Assembly: GCA_963831005.1 (NCBI GenBank) | Contig: CAWHOW010000034.1 | Coordinates: forward strand, 176,481-240,480 | DNA length: 64,000 nt | From: CAWHOW01 sp963831005 | GTDB taxonomy: Bacteria > Bacteroidota > Bacteroidia > Bacteroidales > CG2-30-32-10 | Direction of reading: 5' to 3' | Shown here: one piece after another, positions 7,767 through 15,910 of the stretch | Layout: every line of letters begins with the position of its first letter | Position numbering within the stretch: the first letter of the stretch is position 1 | The notes under the pieces: generated by a model | What the model was told of the DNA's origin: nothing | What the model saw: the letters and a program-made list of their open reading frames with translations, nothing else | Database searches by the model: none | Program-made: the position numbers and the translations under genes

Positions 7767-9479
7767 ATGGAACTTAGCGAACAAGAAGTCTTACGCAGAC
7801 AATCACTCGAAGAATTACAAAAGTTGGGAATCAATCCTTATCCTGCCGACCTGTTTGAAATCAGCGTTACGGCAAAAGAGATACTGGAAAATTTCCCCAA
7901 GGACAATACCATTTACCAGGATATAAGCATAGCAGGGCGTATAATGACACGCAGAATAATGGGGAATGCCTCATTTGCAGAGATACAGGATCCGACAGGG
8001 AGAGTGCAGCTTTATTTGAAACGAGATGATATATGCACAGGCGAGGACACTACCTTATACAATATTGTATTCAAGAAATTGCTTGATATAGGTGATATTA
8101 TCGGAGTAAGGGGATTTGTCTTTGTTACTCAGATGGGCGAGATAACGGTTCATGTAAAGGAGTTCAAATTGCTTTGCAAATCGCTTAAACCACTGCCCGT
8201 TGTTAAAGAAAAAGATGGCGTAACTTACGATGCATTTACGGATCCTGAGCAGCGGTACCGTCAGCGCTATGTTGACCTGATCGTAAATCCGCAGGTAAGA
8301 GAAACTTTTGTTAAACGTTCGAAGCTGGTCAATTCCATGCGTACCTTTCTAAATGAAAAAGGATATCTCGAAGTTGAAACACCTATATTGCAACCTATTT
8401 ATGGAGGAGCTGCTGCAAGGCCTTTCAAGACACATCACAACTCACTTGATACTACTTTGTATTTGCGTATTGCAAACGAGCTTTACCTGAAACGCCTTAT
8501 TGTGGGCGGTTACGACGGTGTGTATGAATTCTCGAAAGATTTCCGAAACGAAGGTATGGACCGTTTTCATAATCCTGAATTCACGCAAATGGAATTATAC
8601 GTAGCTTATAAGGACTATGAATGGATGATGAATGCCGTTGAAGAAATGGTGGAACGAATTGCATTAGACCTTCACGGAACAACGGAAGTAAAGGTTGGCG
8701 AGAACATCATCAACTTTAAGCGCCCGTGGAAAAAATTTACAATGTATGAAGCGATACAGCAATTCACAGGTATTGATATTTCAACTATGGGTGAGATACA
8801 GTTAAGAGAAACCGCCTGCAAGCTGGAAGTAAAGATAGATGATACCATGGGTCGCGGGAAACTGATAGATACCATATTTGGCGAAAAGTGCGAACCCAAT
8901 TTACTTCAGCCTACATTTATTACCGATTATCCTGTTGAGATGTCGCCGCTGGCAAAGAAGCATCGCAGCAAAGAAGGTTTGGTGGAACGTTTTGAAGCTA
9001 TCTGCAATGGAAAAGAAATATGTAATGCCTTCTCTGAACTGAATGATCCTATTGATCAGCGCAAGCGTTTCGAAGCACAGCTTGAGTTAGGCAAACGTGG
9101 TGATGAAGAAGCCATGGTACTTGATGAGGATTTTCTACGTGCTATTGAATATGGCATGCCGCCTACAGCAGGGCTTGGCATTGGCATCGACAGGCTAACC
9201 ATGGTAATGACCAACTCAGCATCCATACAGGATGTGCTTTTCTTCCCGCAAATGCGCCCCGAGAAAAAGGCTGTTGTGGTTTCGAATGACGAATTTGCTG
9301 CATTGGGGATACCTGCCGAATGGATACCGGCTATATTAAAAGCGGGTTACACAACAGTTGCTGCTTTAAAAGCAGCTAATCCTAATAAGTTGTTCAACGA
9401 TCTGTGCGGATTGCGAAAGAAACTGAAAATGGATATTCCTGCACCGACCATAGATCAGGTGAAAGAATGGGTATCGTAA
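7767..9479 (+). CDS. lysS: Lysyl-tRNA synthetase, class II
   Basis: An OB-fold anticodon-binding domain (residues about 50-150, with GRIMTRRIMGNASFAEIQDP) precedes a class II catalytic core. Motif 2 is FRNEGMDRFHNPEFTQME and motif 3 is GLGIGIDRL. The 570 residues exceed the ~500 of E. coli LysS because a ~65-residue tail follows motif 3 (...WIPAILKAGYTTVAALKAANPNKL...). It resembles a helix-hairpin-helix-type module and is normal in Bacteroidota. The enzyme charges tRNA-Lys in the cytoplasm. It has its own promoter box and is followed by a strong terminator. Confidence 0.97.
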   Translation: MELSEQEVLRRQSLEELQKLGINPYPADLFEISVTAKEILENFPKDNTIYQDISIAGRIMTRRIMGNASFAEIQDPTGRVQLYLKRDDICTGEDTTLYNIVFKKLLDIGDIIGVRGFVFVTQMGEITVHVKEFKLLCKSLKPLPVVKEKDGVTYDAFTDPEQRYRQRYVDLIVNPQVRETFVKRSKLVNSMRTFLNEKGYLEVETPILQPIYGGAAARPFKTHHNSLDTTLYLRIANELYLKRLIVGGYDGVYEFSKDFRNEGMDRFHNPEFTQMELYVAYKDYEWMMNAVEEMVERIALDLHGTTEVKVGENIINFKRPWKKFTMYEAIQQFTGIDISTMGEIQLRETACKLEVKIDDTMGRGKLIDTIFGEKCEPNLLQPTFITDYPVEMSPLAKKHRSKEGLVERFEAICNGKEICNAFSELNDPIDQRKRFEAQLELGKRGDEEAMVLDEDFLRAIEYGMPPTAGLGIGIDRLTMVMTNSASIQDVLFFPQMRPEKKAVVVSNDEFAALGIPAEWIPAILKAGYTTVAALKAANPNKLFNDLCGLRKKLKMDIPAPTIDQVKEWVS

Positions 9480-9483
9480 AACA

Positions 9484-9509
9484 AAGGGCGGCGCTTTAGC
9501 GCCGCCCTT
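9484..9509. terminator. Bidirectional intrinsic terminator
   Basis: AAGGGCGGCGC-TTTA-GCGCCGCCCTT forms an 11-bp GC-rich stem with a 4-nt loop between lysS and the convergent T9SS gene. The 3' flank is T-rich. It stands out against the AT-rich surroundings. Confidence 0.85.
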
Positions 9510-9560
9510 ATTGTTATTATTGTACCACAATCCATACTAATTGGAATGCTTACTTTCGGT

Positions 9561-10501
9561 TTATTTCTGAATGCAGATCTTTTCTGTCCTGTATCCTTTT
9601 CCTGTTGATACTATGTATAGATAATTTCCATTCGTTAATTCAGGCAGCTTATAATGAAAGGTATGATTACCTGAATCCAGGTCCCACTGAATAAATTAGT
9701 AATTTCTTTTCCATCCATATCATAGATTTTAATGGTAGTGAAATCTTTTACTGAAGTGTTAAAAGTTACATCAAAAACTCCCTTGTTAGCATTGGGAAAC
9801 AGATTAAAGTTTGTTGTAATATCCTTTTGTTCATCTATTCCGAGATAAGTATTAAAATTCAAGGCATCCACAACGAGGATTGAATTTCCAAGAACCTTAC
9901 CGCCACCCCCTGTTGCTATTATCGCTTTATAGGCCAAAATAGCAATATATCCGCTGTCGGGAACGGTAGTACCGGTAGTGTTAGTATCCATGTATATAAA
10001 ATTTGTTTTTGATTCATAACCGACAGAAAACGGTGTATATGTTGCAGCAGCCCCCAATTCTTTCTCTCCCCAGGCAAGCAGATATCCATCTCCCTCAGGA
10101 TCCATATATCCAGTTTTGGTAAGGTAAACAATTACTTGTGCTGAATCACCATTTGAAGGGGTGTATTTATAGTAGCCCTTTAAATTTTCATAACGGGTTG
10201 AGATAGGAAATGCAGGTCCAAAACCTCCTTGATTATGAGGGCGTGTTGTAAAAATGCCTCCTTGTGTTGTGTCACCACCGGAAATCATGTTTTCAATCTG
10301 CACTGCATAAGTGCCAAGAAAAGCAGAAGATGTTCGTGTTACAGGGTGAAAACCCGGGTTGTTACTGCCATTGTCACTCCATCCGTCGGGGGTGGTGTCA
10401 GGTCCATTCGTCCAGGTTTCAAAACTCCAGTTCGGAATTACTTGTGCATTTACACTAAAGCCAATAATGGCGAGTACTAAGATGATAATTATTCTTTTCA
10501 T
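9561..10501 (-). pseudogene. T9SS type A sorting domain protein, frameshifted near C-terminus
   Basis: The start (10501) gives a signal peptide MKRIIIILVLAIIGFSVNAQ. The body (residues 20-220) looks like a jelly-roll/carbohydrate-binding module (NWSFETW near the N-terminus). The T9SS sorting domain begins at FNLFPNANKGVFDV. After KEITNLFSG the frame breaks at GGG (about 9686-9690). Shifting by one base, as if GGGG were original, restores DLDSGNHTF...YRTEKICIQK and a stop at 9561-9563, a complete sorting domain end. In the given frame translation would end at 9635 and the protein could not be exported by T9SS. A homopolymer sequencing error is the likeliest cause. Confidence 0.85.
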
Positions 10502-10526
10502 AGTTTCTGATTTTGATTAATAAGTG

Positions 10527-10534
10527 CAAAGATA
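10527..10534 (-). promoter_or_regulatory. -7 box TATCTTTG for the T9SS gene
   Basis: The minus strand reads TATCTTTG 26 bp upstream of the ATG at 10501, matching TAnnTTTG. No clear -33 element is seen. Confidence 0.55.
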
Positions 10535-10825
10535 CAATTAAATTATATTTTTAATAAATTCGGCTTATGTTTTTTAAATCTTTATTTTTTTAAGAGACGA
10601 GCAAATTTAACTTGCAATAATAAAGCAAAGGGCGGCCAGTTCAGTTAATGGTTTATGGTCGTAGGTAAAGATTGATTAAAAACCTTAACTTACAATCTAA
10701 CCCGCTGCTATGGCCAACAACCATTGACAATGTTATTTTTTGCAGAGGATAACATACTATATATTCGTTTATGCACCTCGGCCAAAATCCAAAGCAAGTT
10801 TAATCCAGTAGTAATTTAGTTGATT
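10535..10825. other. Non-coding stretch left of palindrome array A
   Basis: No open frame with coding character is seen. A partial inverted pairing (AATGGTT near 10646 with AACCATT near 10721) is the only structure noticed. Confidence 0.5.
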
Positions 10826-10917
10826 ACTATAGTTATTTGATTGATTACTATAGTTTTTTAGTTGTTTACTATAGTTATCAAGCAGATTACTATAGTTATT
10901 TAGTTGCTTTCTATAAT
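10826..10917. repeat. Palindrome array A: ACTATAGT every 21 bp
   Basis: The perfect 8-bp palindrome ACTATAGT starts at 10826, 10847, 10868 and 10889. A degenerate copy TCTATAAT is at 10910. Each step is exactly 21 bp. The 13-bp spacers differ in sequence but are AT-rich and share a TT(A/G)-rich character. A weak match also sits one step upstream (10805). The constant step of two B-DNA turns would place all cores on the same face of the helix. It lies between a terminator (10948-10986) and the upstream region of the 10501 gene. Confidence 0.9.
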
Positions 10918-10947
10918 AACAGGGGTGAGTTTTAAACTTAAACAGCA

Positions 10948-10986
10948 ATCAAAAAGCCTGCCCTGCTGCAGAGCAGGCTTTTTGAT
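10948..10986. terminator. Bidirectional intrinsic terminator
   Basis: ATCAAAAAGCCTGC pairs with GCAGGCTTTTTGAT around a loop that itself contains CTGCAG. A-runs on one side and T-runs on the other allow termination in both directions. It ends the decayed gene at 11032-11325 on the minus strand. Confidence 0.85.
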
Positions 10987-11031
10987 GTTAGCCTTTTTAA
11001 TTTTTACTTAATACCTGTGAATTACATTACC

Positions 11032-11325
11032 ACTACATAAACCCATTCGCTCCATACATAATGTGTTGCTACTCCTTCTGTAAATATTGCCTTATGCGCG
11101 GTAATTGTGGCTGTAGACTTTACCGTTTTCCCCATGGCTAATACTGAATCAGGATTTACATGTGTTTTTTAATAGGCAATGTAATGGCTTCGCGGAAACC
11201 ATAGATAGTACCACTTTTCAGGTTATTTATATGTACATTCGATTCTAAAGAATATATAGTCTCTGATAAATTAGTTGGCCGAACTCCCTTTAGTAGTATA
11301 GTTCCATATTGCCTGTTATTTACTT
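11032..11325 (-). pseudogene. C-terminal remnant of a surface-type protein
   Basis: The minus strand encodes YGTILLKGVRPTNLSETI... followed, after a one-base slip in a run of six A's near 11170, by NPDSVLAMGKTVKSTATITA and an end ...YVWSEWVYVVVM at 11032. The pattern (alternating strands, fibronectin-III-like) suggests the last ~97 residues of an adhesin-like or hypothetical surface protein. No start codon precedes it: the frame meets a stop at about 11326. Upstream minus-strand codons spell short fragments only. It is probably a decayed gene end with its terminator still in place. Confidence 0.5.
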
Positions 11326-11398
11326 ACTTGTCCCCCTCCTGTCTCCCCAACGGTACTATTTCCCTTTTAGCTGTGGAGGAAGGTCTAAAGCAAGAAAA

Positions 11399-11422
11399 AT
11401 CCCGTTGCATTTGTAACGGGAT
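11399..11422 (-). terminator. Intrinsic terminator
   Basis: On the minus strand ATCCCGTT pairs with AACGGGAT (8 bp, 8-nt loop) followed by a T-rich tail (TTTTTCTTG). It lies about 30 bp after the stop of the 11453-11893 gene. Confidence 0.8.
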
Positions 11423-11452
11423 ATCACTTAATAAGATTAACAAGCTGAATGA

Positions 11453-11893
11453 TCAACTGTTGATCGTTTTAATGGATTTGCCCAATTCACTGAGTTCCCT
11501 CTCCATTTCATATCTGAACAATTCAAAATTAGCATTCACTTCAGTAGTATCCTGGTAGCTTTGCAAACGTATGGTCATTGCATCATTTTTTTGTTCTAAT
11601 TCGGCAACTTTCTTTTCAGTTGCTGCTTTAACTACATTCTTTTCATAACCTACTTTTGCCTGATATGCTTCCAGATTCTTTTCATAGTTGGTAGCAGTTG
11701 CTACTAATTCTTTTTTAACTAGTTGAACGGAATCTTTCATGGTGAGATTTAAAGCCTGTACAGCTTTGGCTTTTGCTTCAATTGCTTCCTGCACTTTTTT
11801 TTGTGCCTCTAATTTTTTATTTGTCATTTGACAATTGGTTAACATTGTAACCGTCAGGAGTACTATGACTACTGCAAAGATTGTTGTTTTCAT
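11453..11893 (-). CDS. Coiled-coil lipoprotein, unknown function
   Basis: The signal peptide MKTTIFAVVIVLLTVTMLTNC has a lipobox LTNC at residues 18-21. Residues 25-140 are strongly helical and heptad-like (KKLEAQKKVQEAIEAKAKAV, then EKKVAELEQKNDAM). The protein is probably a lipid-anchored periplasmic coiled coil of about 125 mature residues. No enzymatic motif is present. It is a monocistronic unit ended by the terminator at 11399-11422. Confidence 0.7.
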   Translation of the reverse strand: MKTTIFAVVIVLLTVTMLTNCQMTNKKLEAQKKVQEAIEAKAKAVQALNLTMKDSVQLVKKELVATATNYEKNLEAYQAKVGYEKNVVKAATEKKVAELEQKNDAMTIRLQSYQDTTEVNANFELFRYEMERELSELGKSIKTINS

Positions 11894-12281
11894 GGGTAGT
11901 TGGTTTTAAATTAATATTTTTAGATTTTTTGTTTTTCCAAATATCGTTCCAAACTTTTTTTGTTCAGATTTCACGATACTAAATTACTCCTAGAATCAAG
12001 GGGCATACAATAGTATATTATCCTGATTTTCTTCAGACATAATGCAGGTATTTTTACGGGGAAAGCAATTATAATTTCTCATTTTACCGGTGATTGTCAA
12101 TAATAAAATACAGTAAAAGGTGGATATTCTTTAAAGAAGCTGCTCCGGCCTTCTTGATCTTCCCCATTTTCATCATGATTTGAAAATTGTTTTTCACCTG
12201 AAGAACAGGAATGTGAATTTTTAATACTTTTGAATGTTTAACAAAAAAGCGGATAATCAGAAATAAATTAAGAACTATGGA
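11894..12281. other. Non-coding stretch
   Basis: No gene was recognised. A possible -7 box TACTTTTG lies at 12225-12232, 50 bp before the next ATG. A 29-codon minus-strand frame near 12087-12177 begins with four Met/Lys-rich codons but has no other support. Confidence 0.45.
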
Positions 12282-12590
12282 ATGGATATAATCATGGGTA
12301 ATAAAAAAAGAATAAACAAGATCATCCTGCTAATGATGATAGCGGCAAACCTTGCAGCCCTTGTTCTAAGCATACTATATTATTTTAAATTCTACGACCT
12401 TTATGACAGCCAGGTAAACCAGATGAAGAATATGTACCTGGGGATAGTTGCAGATATACTTACCAAAGAAACCGAGATAGAGGATATGTTTTTATTCTGC
12501 AAAATACTGATGGCTTTCTTTTGCATCAATTTATCTGCTTCAGTCTTTTTATATTTTAGAATCAGAAGAACCGGAATAGAAAAAGCATAA
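12282..12590 (+). CDS. Small membrane protein with two TM segments
   Basis: The 102-residue protein has a basic N-terminus (MGNKKRINK), a first hydrophobic helix (IILLMMIAANLAALVLSILYY), a short acidic periplasmic or cytoplasmic loop of about 35 residues, and a second helix (LMAFFCINLSASVFLYF) followed by RIRRTG. The positive-inside pattern puts both ends in the cytoplasm. No family is recognised. Confidence 0.55.
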   Translation: MDIIMGNKKRINKIILLMMIAANLAALVLSILYYFKFYDLYDSQVNQMKNMYLGIVADILTKETEIEDMFLFCKILMAFFCINLSASVFLYFRIRRTGIEKA

Positions 12591-12704
12591 AACAATTAAT
12601 GCAAATTCAAATCATTGCATTATGCTAATTACTATGTAAAGAAGAAAATAAAAATTCGTTTAACCACTTATCCTGTTGCATTAATAAAGAATTCCGTTCT
12701 TACT

Positions 12705-13892
12705 TTATTTCAGGAAAAGACAGCAATCACCATAGCTTAAAAAACGAAAATCATTAGCAAGGGCATAGTGGTATGCTTCTTTCCATTTATCGCCAATCAT
12801 GGCTGCAATAAGCATTAATAGTGTACTGCGAGGCTGATGAAAATTAGTAATAATACCGTTGGCTATCCTGAATTTATAACCGGGTATTATCATCAGTCGT
12901 GTACTGCCTTTCAGGTATGTGGTTTCGTATTTGTCAATCTCATCAAGCAAGGCTGAAAGTGCATCGATTGCCGGAATATTCAAATCATTCAGTTTATCGG
13001 ATTCCCATTGCTCGAGGAAAACATGTTGAAGTTGATGTTGAAAAGCTTTAACTCCCAACCAGTATAGACTTTCGAGTGTCCTTAAACTTGTAGTTCCAAC
13101 AGGTATGATTGCTCTGCACGATTTAATTTGTTCAATCAAAGCTACTATCAATTGTCTGCTAACACTGAAACATTCTTCATGTATCTCATGCTCCTTAATG
13201 TTTGTTACACTAACAGGTTTAAATGTTCCCGCGCCAACATGAAGGGTAACAAAGGCTTGTTTGATTCCTGCTGCTTCAATATCATTAAAGGTCTTATCTG
13301 TAAAATGAAGCCCGGCAGTATGTGCAGCTACCGAACCTTCGTGTTTTGCATAAACAGTTTGGTAACGTGAGTTATCATTTTCTTCTGCACGTCTGTTAAT
13401 ATAGGGAGGAAGAGGAACCTTTCCGAATATTTCAAGCACTTCCGAAAAACAAAGATGCTGTGGTTCCCACGAAAACCTGGCAATAAAATTATCATCTTCC
13501 TGCTTTATTTTCTCGGCATACAAAGTAGAGCCCTGACAATCCATCTGTACCTGACCCGATTTCCAGCGCTTATTATTTCCAACGAGGCATTTCCATTCGC
13601 TGCTTTCCTTTTGCTGAAAAGCTGTTTGCACTTCCTGCGCAGCAGGTTCAAGACAGAATATCTCAATTATTGAACCGGTATCTTTCCTGAAAAGTAATCG
13701 TGCATGTATCACCTTGCTGTTATTGAAAACAAGCAGGCTTTGTGAAGGAATATATTTTGTGATATTGAAAAAGTTATCCTTTACCAATACATCGCTTTTA
13801 TAAACAAGAAGCTTTGAATGGTCGCGTTTAGCAAGCGGATACTGCGCAATTCTGTCGTCTGGAAGGTTATAGTTAAAATCTTCAGTATTCAC
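12705..13892 (-). CDS. queA: S-adenosylmethionine:tRNA ribosyltransferase-isomerase
   Basis: QueA builds the epoxyqueuosine side chain on tRNA from SAM. Diagnostic segments include FNYNLPDDRIAQYPLAKRDH at the N-terminus, LVFNNSKVIHARL, HEGSVAAHTAGLHF, VTLHVGAGTFKPV and the C-terminal ITNFHQPRSTLLMLIAA. The 395 residues are longer than the ~350 of E. coli QueA; longer homologues are known in Bacteroidota, which may carry two paralogues. The extra length lies in the middle (residues about 80-130). The gene stands alone, with noncoding DNA on both sides. Confidence 0.88.
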   Translation of the reverse strand: MNTEDFNYNLPDDRIAQYPLAKRDHSKLLVYKSDVLVKDNFFNITKYIPSQSLLVFNNSKVIHARLLFRKDTGSIIEIFCLEPAAQEVQTAFQQKESSEWKCLVGNNKRWKSGQVQMDCQGSTLYAEKIKQEDDNFIARFSWEPQHLCFSEVLEIFGKVPLPPYINRRAEENDNSRYQTVYAKHEGSVAAHTAGLHFTDKTFNDIEAAGIKQAFVTLHVGAGTFKPVSVTNIKEHEIHEECFSVSRQLIVALIEQIKSCRAIIPVGTTSLRTLESLYWLGVKAFQHQLQHVFLEQWESDKLNDLNIPAIDALSALLDEIDKYETTYLKGSTRLMIIPGYKFRIANGIITNFHQPRSTLLMLIAAMIGDKWKEAYHYALANDFRFLSYGDCCLFLK

Positions 13893-14069
13893 TGCAGGTA
13901 TTGTTTTTATTATTCAGCAGGCAAAATTAAGATAAACTTCCCAAATAAGATTTTGATTTTGCATTTCATCTGAAACAGCTCACATGTTGTTTGAAATAAT
14001 ACAATGGACAAACTCGCCAGATGCAAATGATTTATTTTTCTTAATTTTGAAACCTCTTCATACCTGATA

Positions 14070-14798
14070 ATGAAAAAACATATCCCGAATTTCATCACGT
14101 CGCTCAATCTTGTTTGTGGCTGTATTGGCTTAGGATTTCTTTTTAAGATTAATCTTCCTTATACTACCCAGATTGTTTATGCTGCATGGGCAATAGTATT
14201 CGCAGCGCTTTTTGATTTCCTTGATGGAATGTTCGCCCGATTACTTCATGTAAAATCGGCTATTGGCAAAGAACTCGATTCGCTGGCCGATATGGTAAGT
14301 TTCGGGGTATTGCCCGGATTCATCATGTATTACATGCTTGATATGTGCTTTAATGAATCAGAGGGCTGGAGGGCATTTATTCCTTTTATAGCTTTTCTCA
14401 TCCCTGTTTTCTCCGCTTTGCGACTGGCAAAATTCAATATAGATAAAAGACAGCTGGATAAGTTCATTGGCCTGCCAACTCCTGCAAATGCCATATTTAT
14501 AGCATCCATTCCATTTATTCTTTATTATCAGCCCGACAAAATTCCTGCTATCAGCACAGTATTAGCAAACCCCGGCTTCCTGATAGTACTGACCTTCATT
14601 CTCTCATTTCTGCTGGTAGCGCCACTTCCATTGTTTGCATTCAAGTTTAAAGACTTTTCGTGGTCGAAGAACTCAGTAAAATATATATTCGTTATTCTTT
14701 CACTTATACTTTTGATATTTTTGTCGTTCGTGGCAATTCCAATAATTTTACCGTTATATATATTTCTCTCACTCATTTCAAACCCGCTTAAAAAATGA
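14070..14798 (+). CDS. pssA: CDP-diacylglycerol-serine O-phosphatidyltransferase
   Basis: The CDP-alcohol phosphotransferase signature DG-x2-AR-x8-G-x3-D-x3-D is intact at residues 52-74 or so (DFLDGMFARLL ... GKELDSLAD). The 242-residue protein has about six to eight hydrophobic helices. It makes phosphatidylserine at the inner membrane, the precursor of phosphatidylethanolamine. Its stop codon overlaps the purS start (ATGA at 14795-14798), so the two are translationally coupled although their pathways differ. Confidence 0.93.
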   Translation: MKKHIPNFITSLNLVCGCIGLGFLFKINLPYTTQIVYAAWAIVFAALFDFLDGMFARLLHVKSAIGKELDSLADMVSFGVLPGFIMYYMLDMCFNESEGWRAFIPFIAFLIPVFSALRLAKFNIDKRQLDKFIGLPTPANAIFIASIPFILYYQPDKIPAISTVLANPGFLIVLTFILSFLLVAPLPLFAFKFKDFSWSKNSVKYIFVILSLILLIFLSFVAIPIILPLYIFLSLISNPLKK

Positions 14799-15046
14799 AA
14801 TTCCGCGCTGAAATAAATGTTATGCCTTTAAAAGCATTACTCGACCCACAGGGAAAAGCTGTAACATCAAGTATGAAGAACATTGGTTTACCTGAAATTA
14901 CCAATGTAAGAATAGGCAAACATATAAGCCTCGAATTAGATGCAAAAGATAAAAAGGAAGCTAATGCCAAGGCTGATTCTGCCTGCAAAAAGCTTCTTGC
15001 AAATCTAATAATGGAAAATTACGAGTTCGATATTTTTGAAATATGA
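14795..15046 (+). CDS. purS: Phosphoribosylformylglycinamidine synthase subunit PurS
   Basis: The 83-residue protein starts MKFRAEINVMPLKALLDPQG and contains IGLPEITNVRIGKHI, the PurS fold core. PurS bridges PurQ and PurL in the FGAM synthase complex of purine synthesis. purQ and purL are not in the window. The ATG overlaps the pssA stop by 4 bp. A strong RNA structure candidate starts 16 bp after its stop. Confidence 0.92.
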   Translation: MKFRAEINVMPLKALLDPQGKAVTSSMKNIGLPEITNVRIGKHISLELDAKDKKEANAKADSACKKLLANLIMENYEFDIFEI

Positions 15047-15061
15047 TTAACCTTTGACAAC

Positions 15062-15117
15062 TGCTGTCTTTCTAGGTAATCTCATCTCGGAAAGATAGCA
15101 TGTTTTACATGAGATTA
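15062..15117 (+). promoter_or_regulatory. Candidate H-type pseudoknot RNA
   Basis: Stem 1 pairs 15062-15072 (TGCTGTCTTTC) with 15090-15100 (GAAAGATAGCA): 11 pairs including one G-U. Stem 2 pairs 15077-15085 (TAATCTCAT) with 15109-15117 (ATGAGATTA): 9 perfect pairs. The order left1-left2-right1-right2 makes the stems interleave. They either form an H-type pseudoknot (connecting segments of 4, 4 and 8 nt) or are alternative folds. The element lies after purS and 52 bp before the ATG at 15170, so it may terminate the pssA-purS message or control the next gene. Confidence 0.55.
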
Positions 15118-15169
15118 AAACTTGGTATGTTATTTGATATCCGATTTGTGAACCAAAAACATACTTCCC

Positions 15170-15889
15170 ATGAAAAGAGCTGCTATTTTCTTTATTCTTA
15201 TTATACTCAGCCATAGCGGGCATTCCAATCCTCCAATAAACGATTCCTTAACATTATCCGAAAGTGCAAGACATTTAAAGTATGTGCATGCTTTTAATCC
15301 TAATGCTGAATCTTTCATTCTCTCGGGTGGAAGCAGGGAATCTTATTTTACCGGGCAGAATTACCAAACAGCTTATGGATTAAATGCTGAATACTTTATT
15401 ACCGGCAATATAAGTGTAAGGGGAGGAGTAATGTTCAACCAGGATTATATTAAATTTACTCCCGCCCCTTTTATGTGGTATGTAGCTGACAGAATTTTTT
15501 CACCGTCAAGTTCAGAAGGTCATTCCGGCGGTGGTTTCCATGGTGGTGGGTCTCATGGAGGCGGATTTCACGGAGGCAGAGGTTGCGGCCCGGCTGCTTT
15601 ATATATTTTAGCTTCGTTTATTATTTCCGATGGTTTTGCATACAATATTCCTATTGAAAAGAACCTACACTTTACCCCATTTTTTACTCCCTGGGAATTG
15701 GTTTTCTCTAATCATGATGGAAGTGTTGATAATATCACTGCAATTGGTGCCGGATTTAATTATTCGCCGGTAAAACATCTTATGTTTGAAGCAGGTGTTG
15801 AGTACGACCGCACTTCGCTGCTGGCTGATTCAAGAGAGGGATACAGCGCAAACATTTCTTTAGGATATCAATTCTTAAAAAGGCGTTAA
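15170..15889 (+). CDS. Outer-membrane barrel-like protein with Gly/His-rich insert
   Basis: The signal peptide MKRAAIFFILIILSHSGHS is followed by strand-rich sequence (FILSGGSRESYFTG, YGLNAEYFITGNISVRGGVM) and ends SLGYQFLKRR, typical of small Bacteroidota barrels. Residues about 114-140 form an unusual low-complexity run of GGG/H repeats (GHSGGGFHGGGSHGGGFHGG) before a lone Cys. This could bind metal or simply be a flexible loop. The gene follows the pseudoknot element and ends 21 bp before the convergent lptB. Confidence 0.65.
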   Translation: MKRAAIFFILIILSHSGHSNPPINDSLTLSESARHLKYVHAFNPNAESFILSGGSRESYFTGQNYQTAYGLNAEYFITGNISVRGGVMFNQDYIKFTPAPFMWYVADRIFSPSSSEGHSGGGFHGGGSHGGGFHGGRGCGPAALYILASFIISDGFAYNIPIEKNLHFTPFFTPWELVFSNHDGSVDNITAIGAGFNYSPVKHLMFEAGVEYDRTSLLADSREGYSANISLGYQFLKRR

Positions 15890-15910
15890 TACCTTTTGTA
15901 TAAGATGGTT

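Noticed and set aside
9484..9509. Small RNA gene
   Set aside because: The GC-rich hairpin is best explained as a bidirectional terminator between convergent genes.
11328..11558. A 76-residue plus-strand protein
   Set aside because: It runs through a terminator hairpin and the 3' end of the lipoprotein gene; no start signal or homology.
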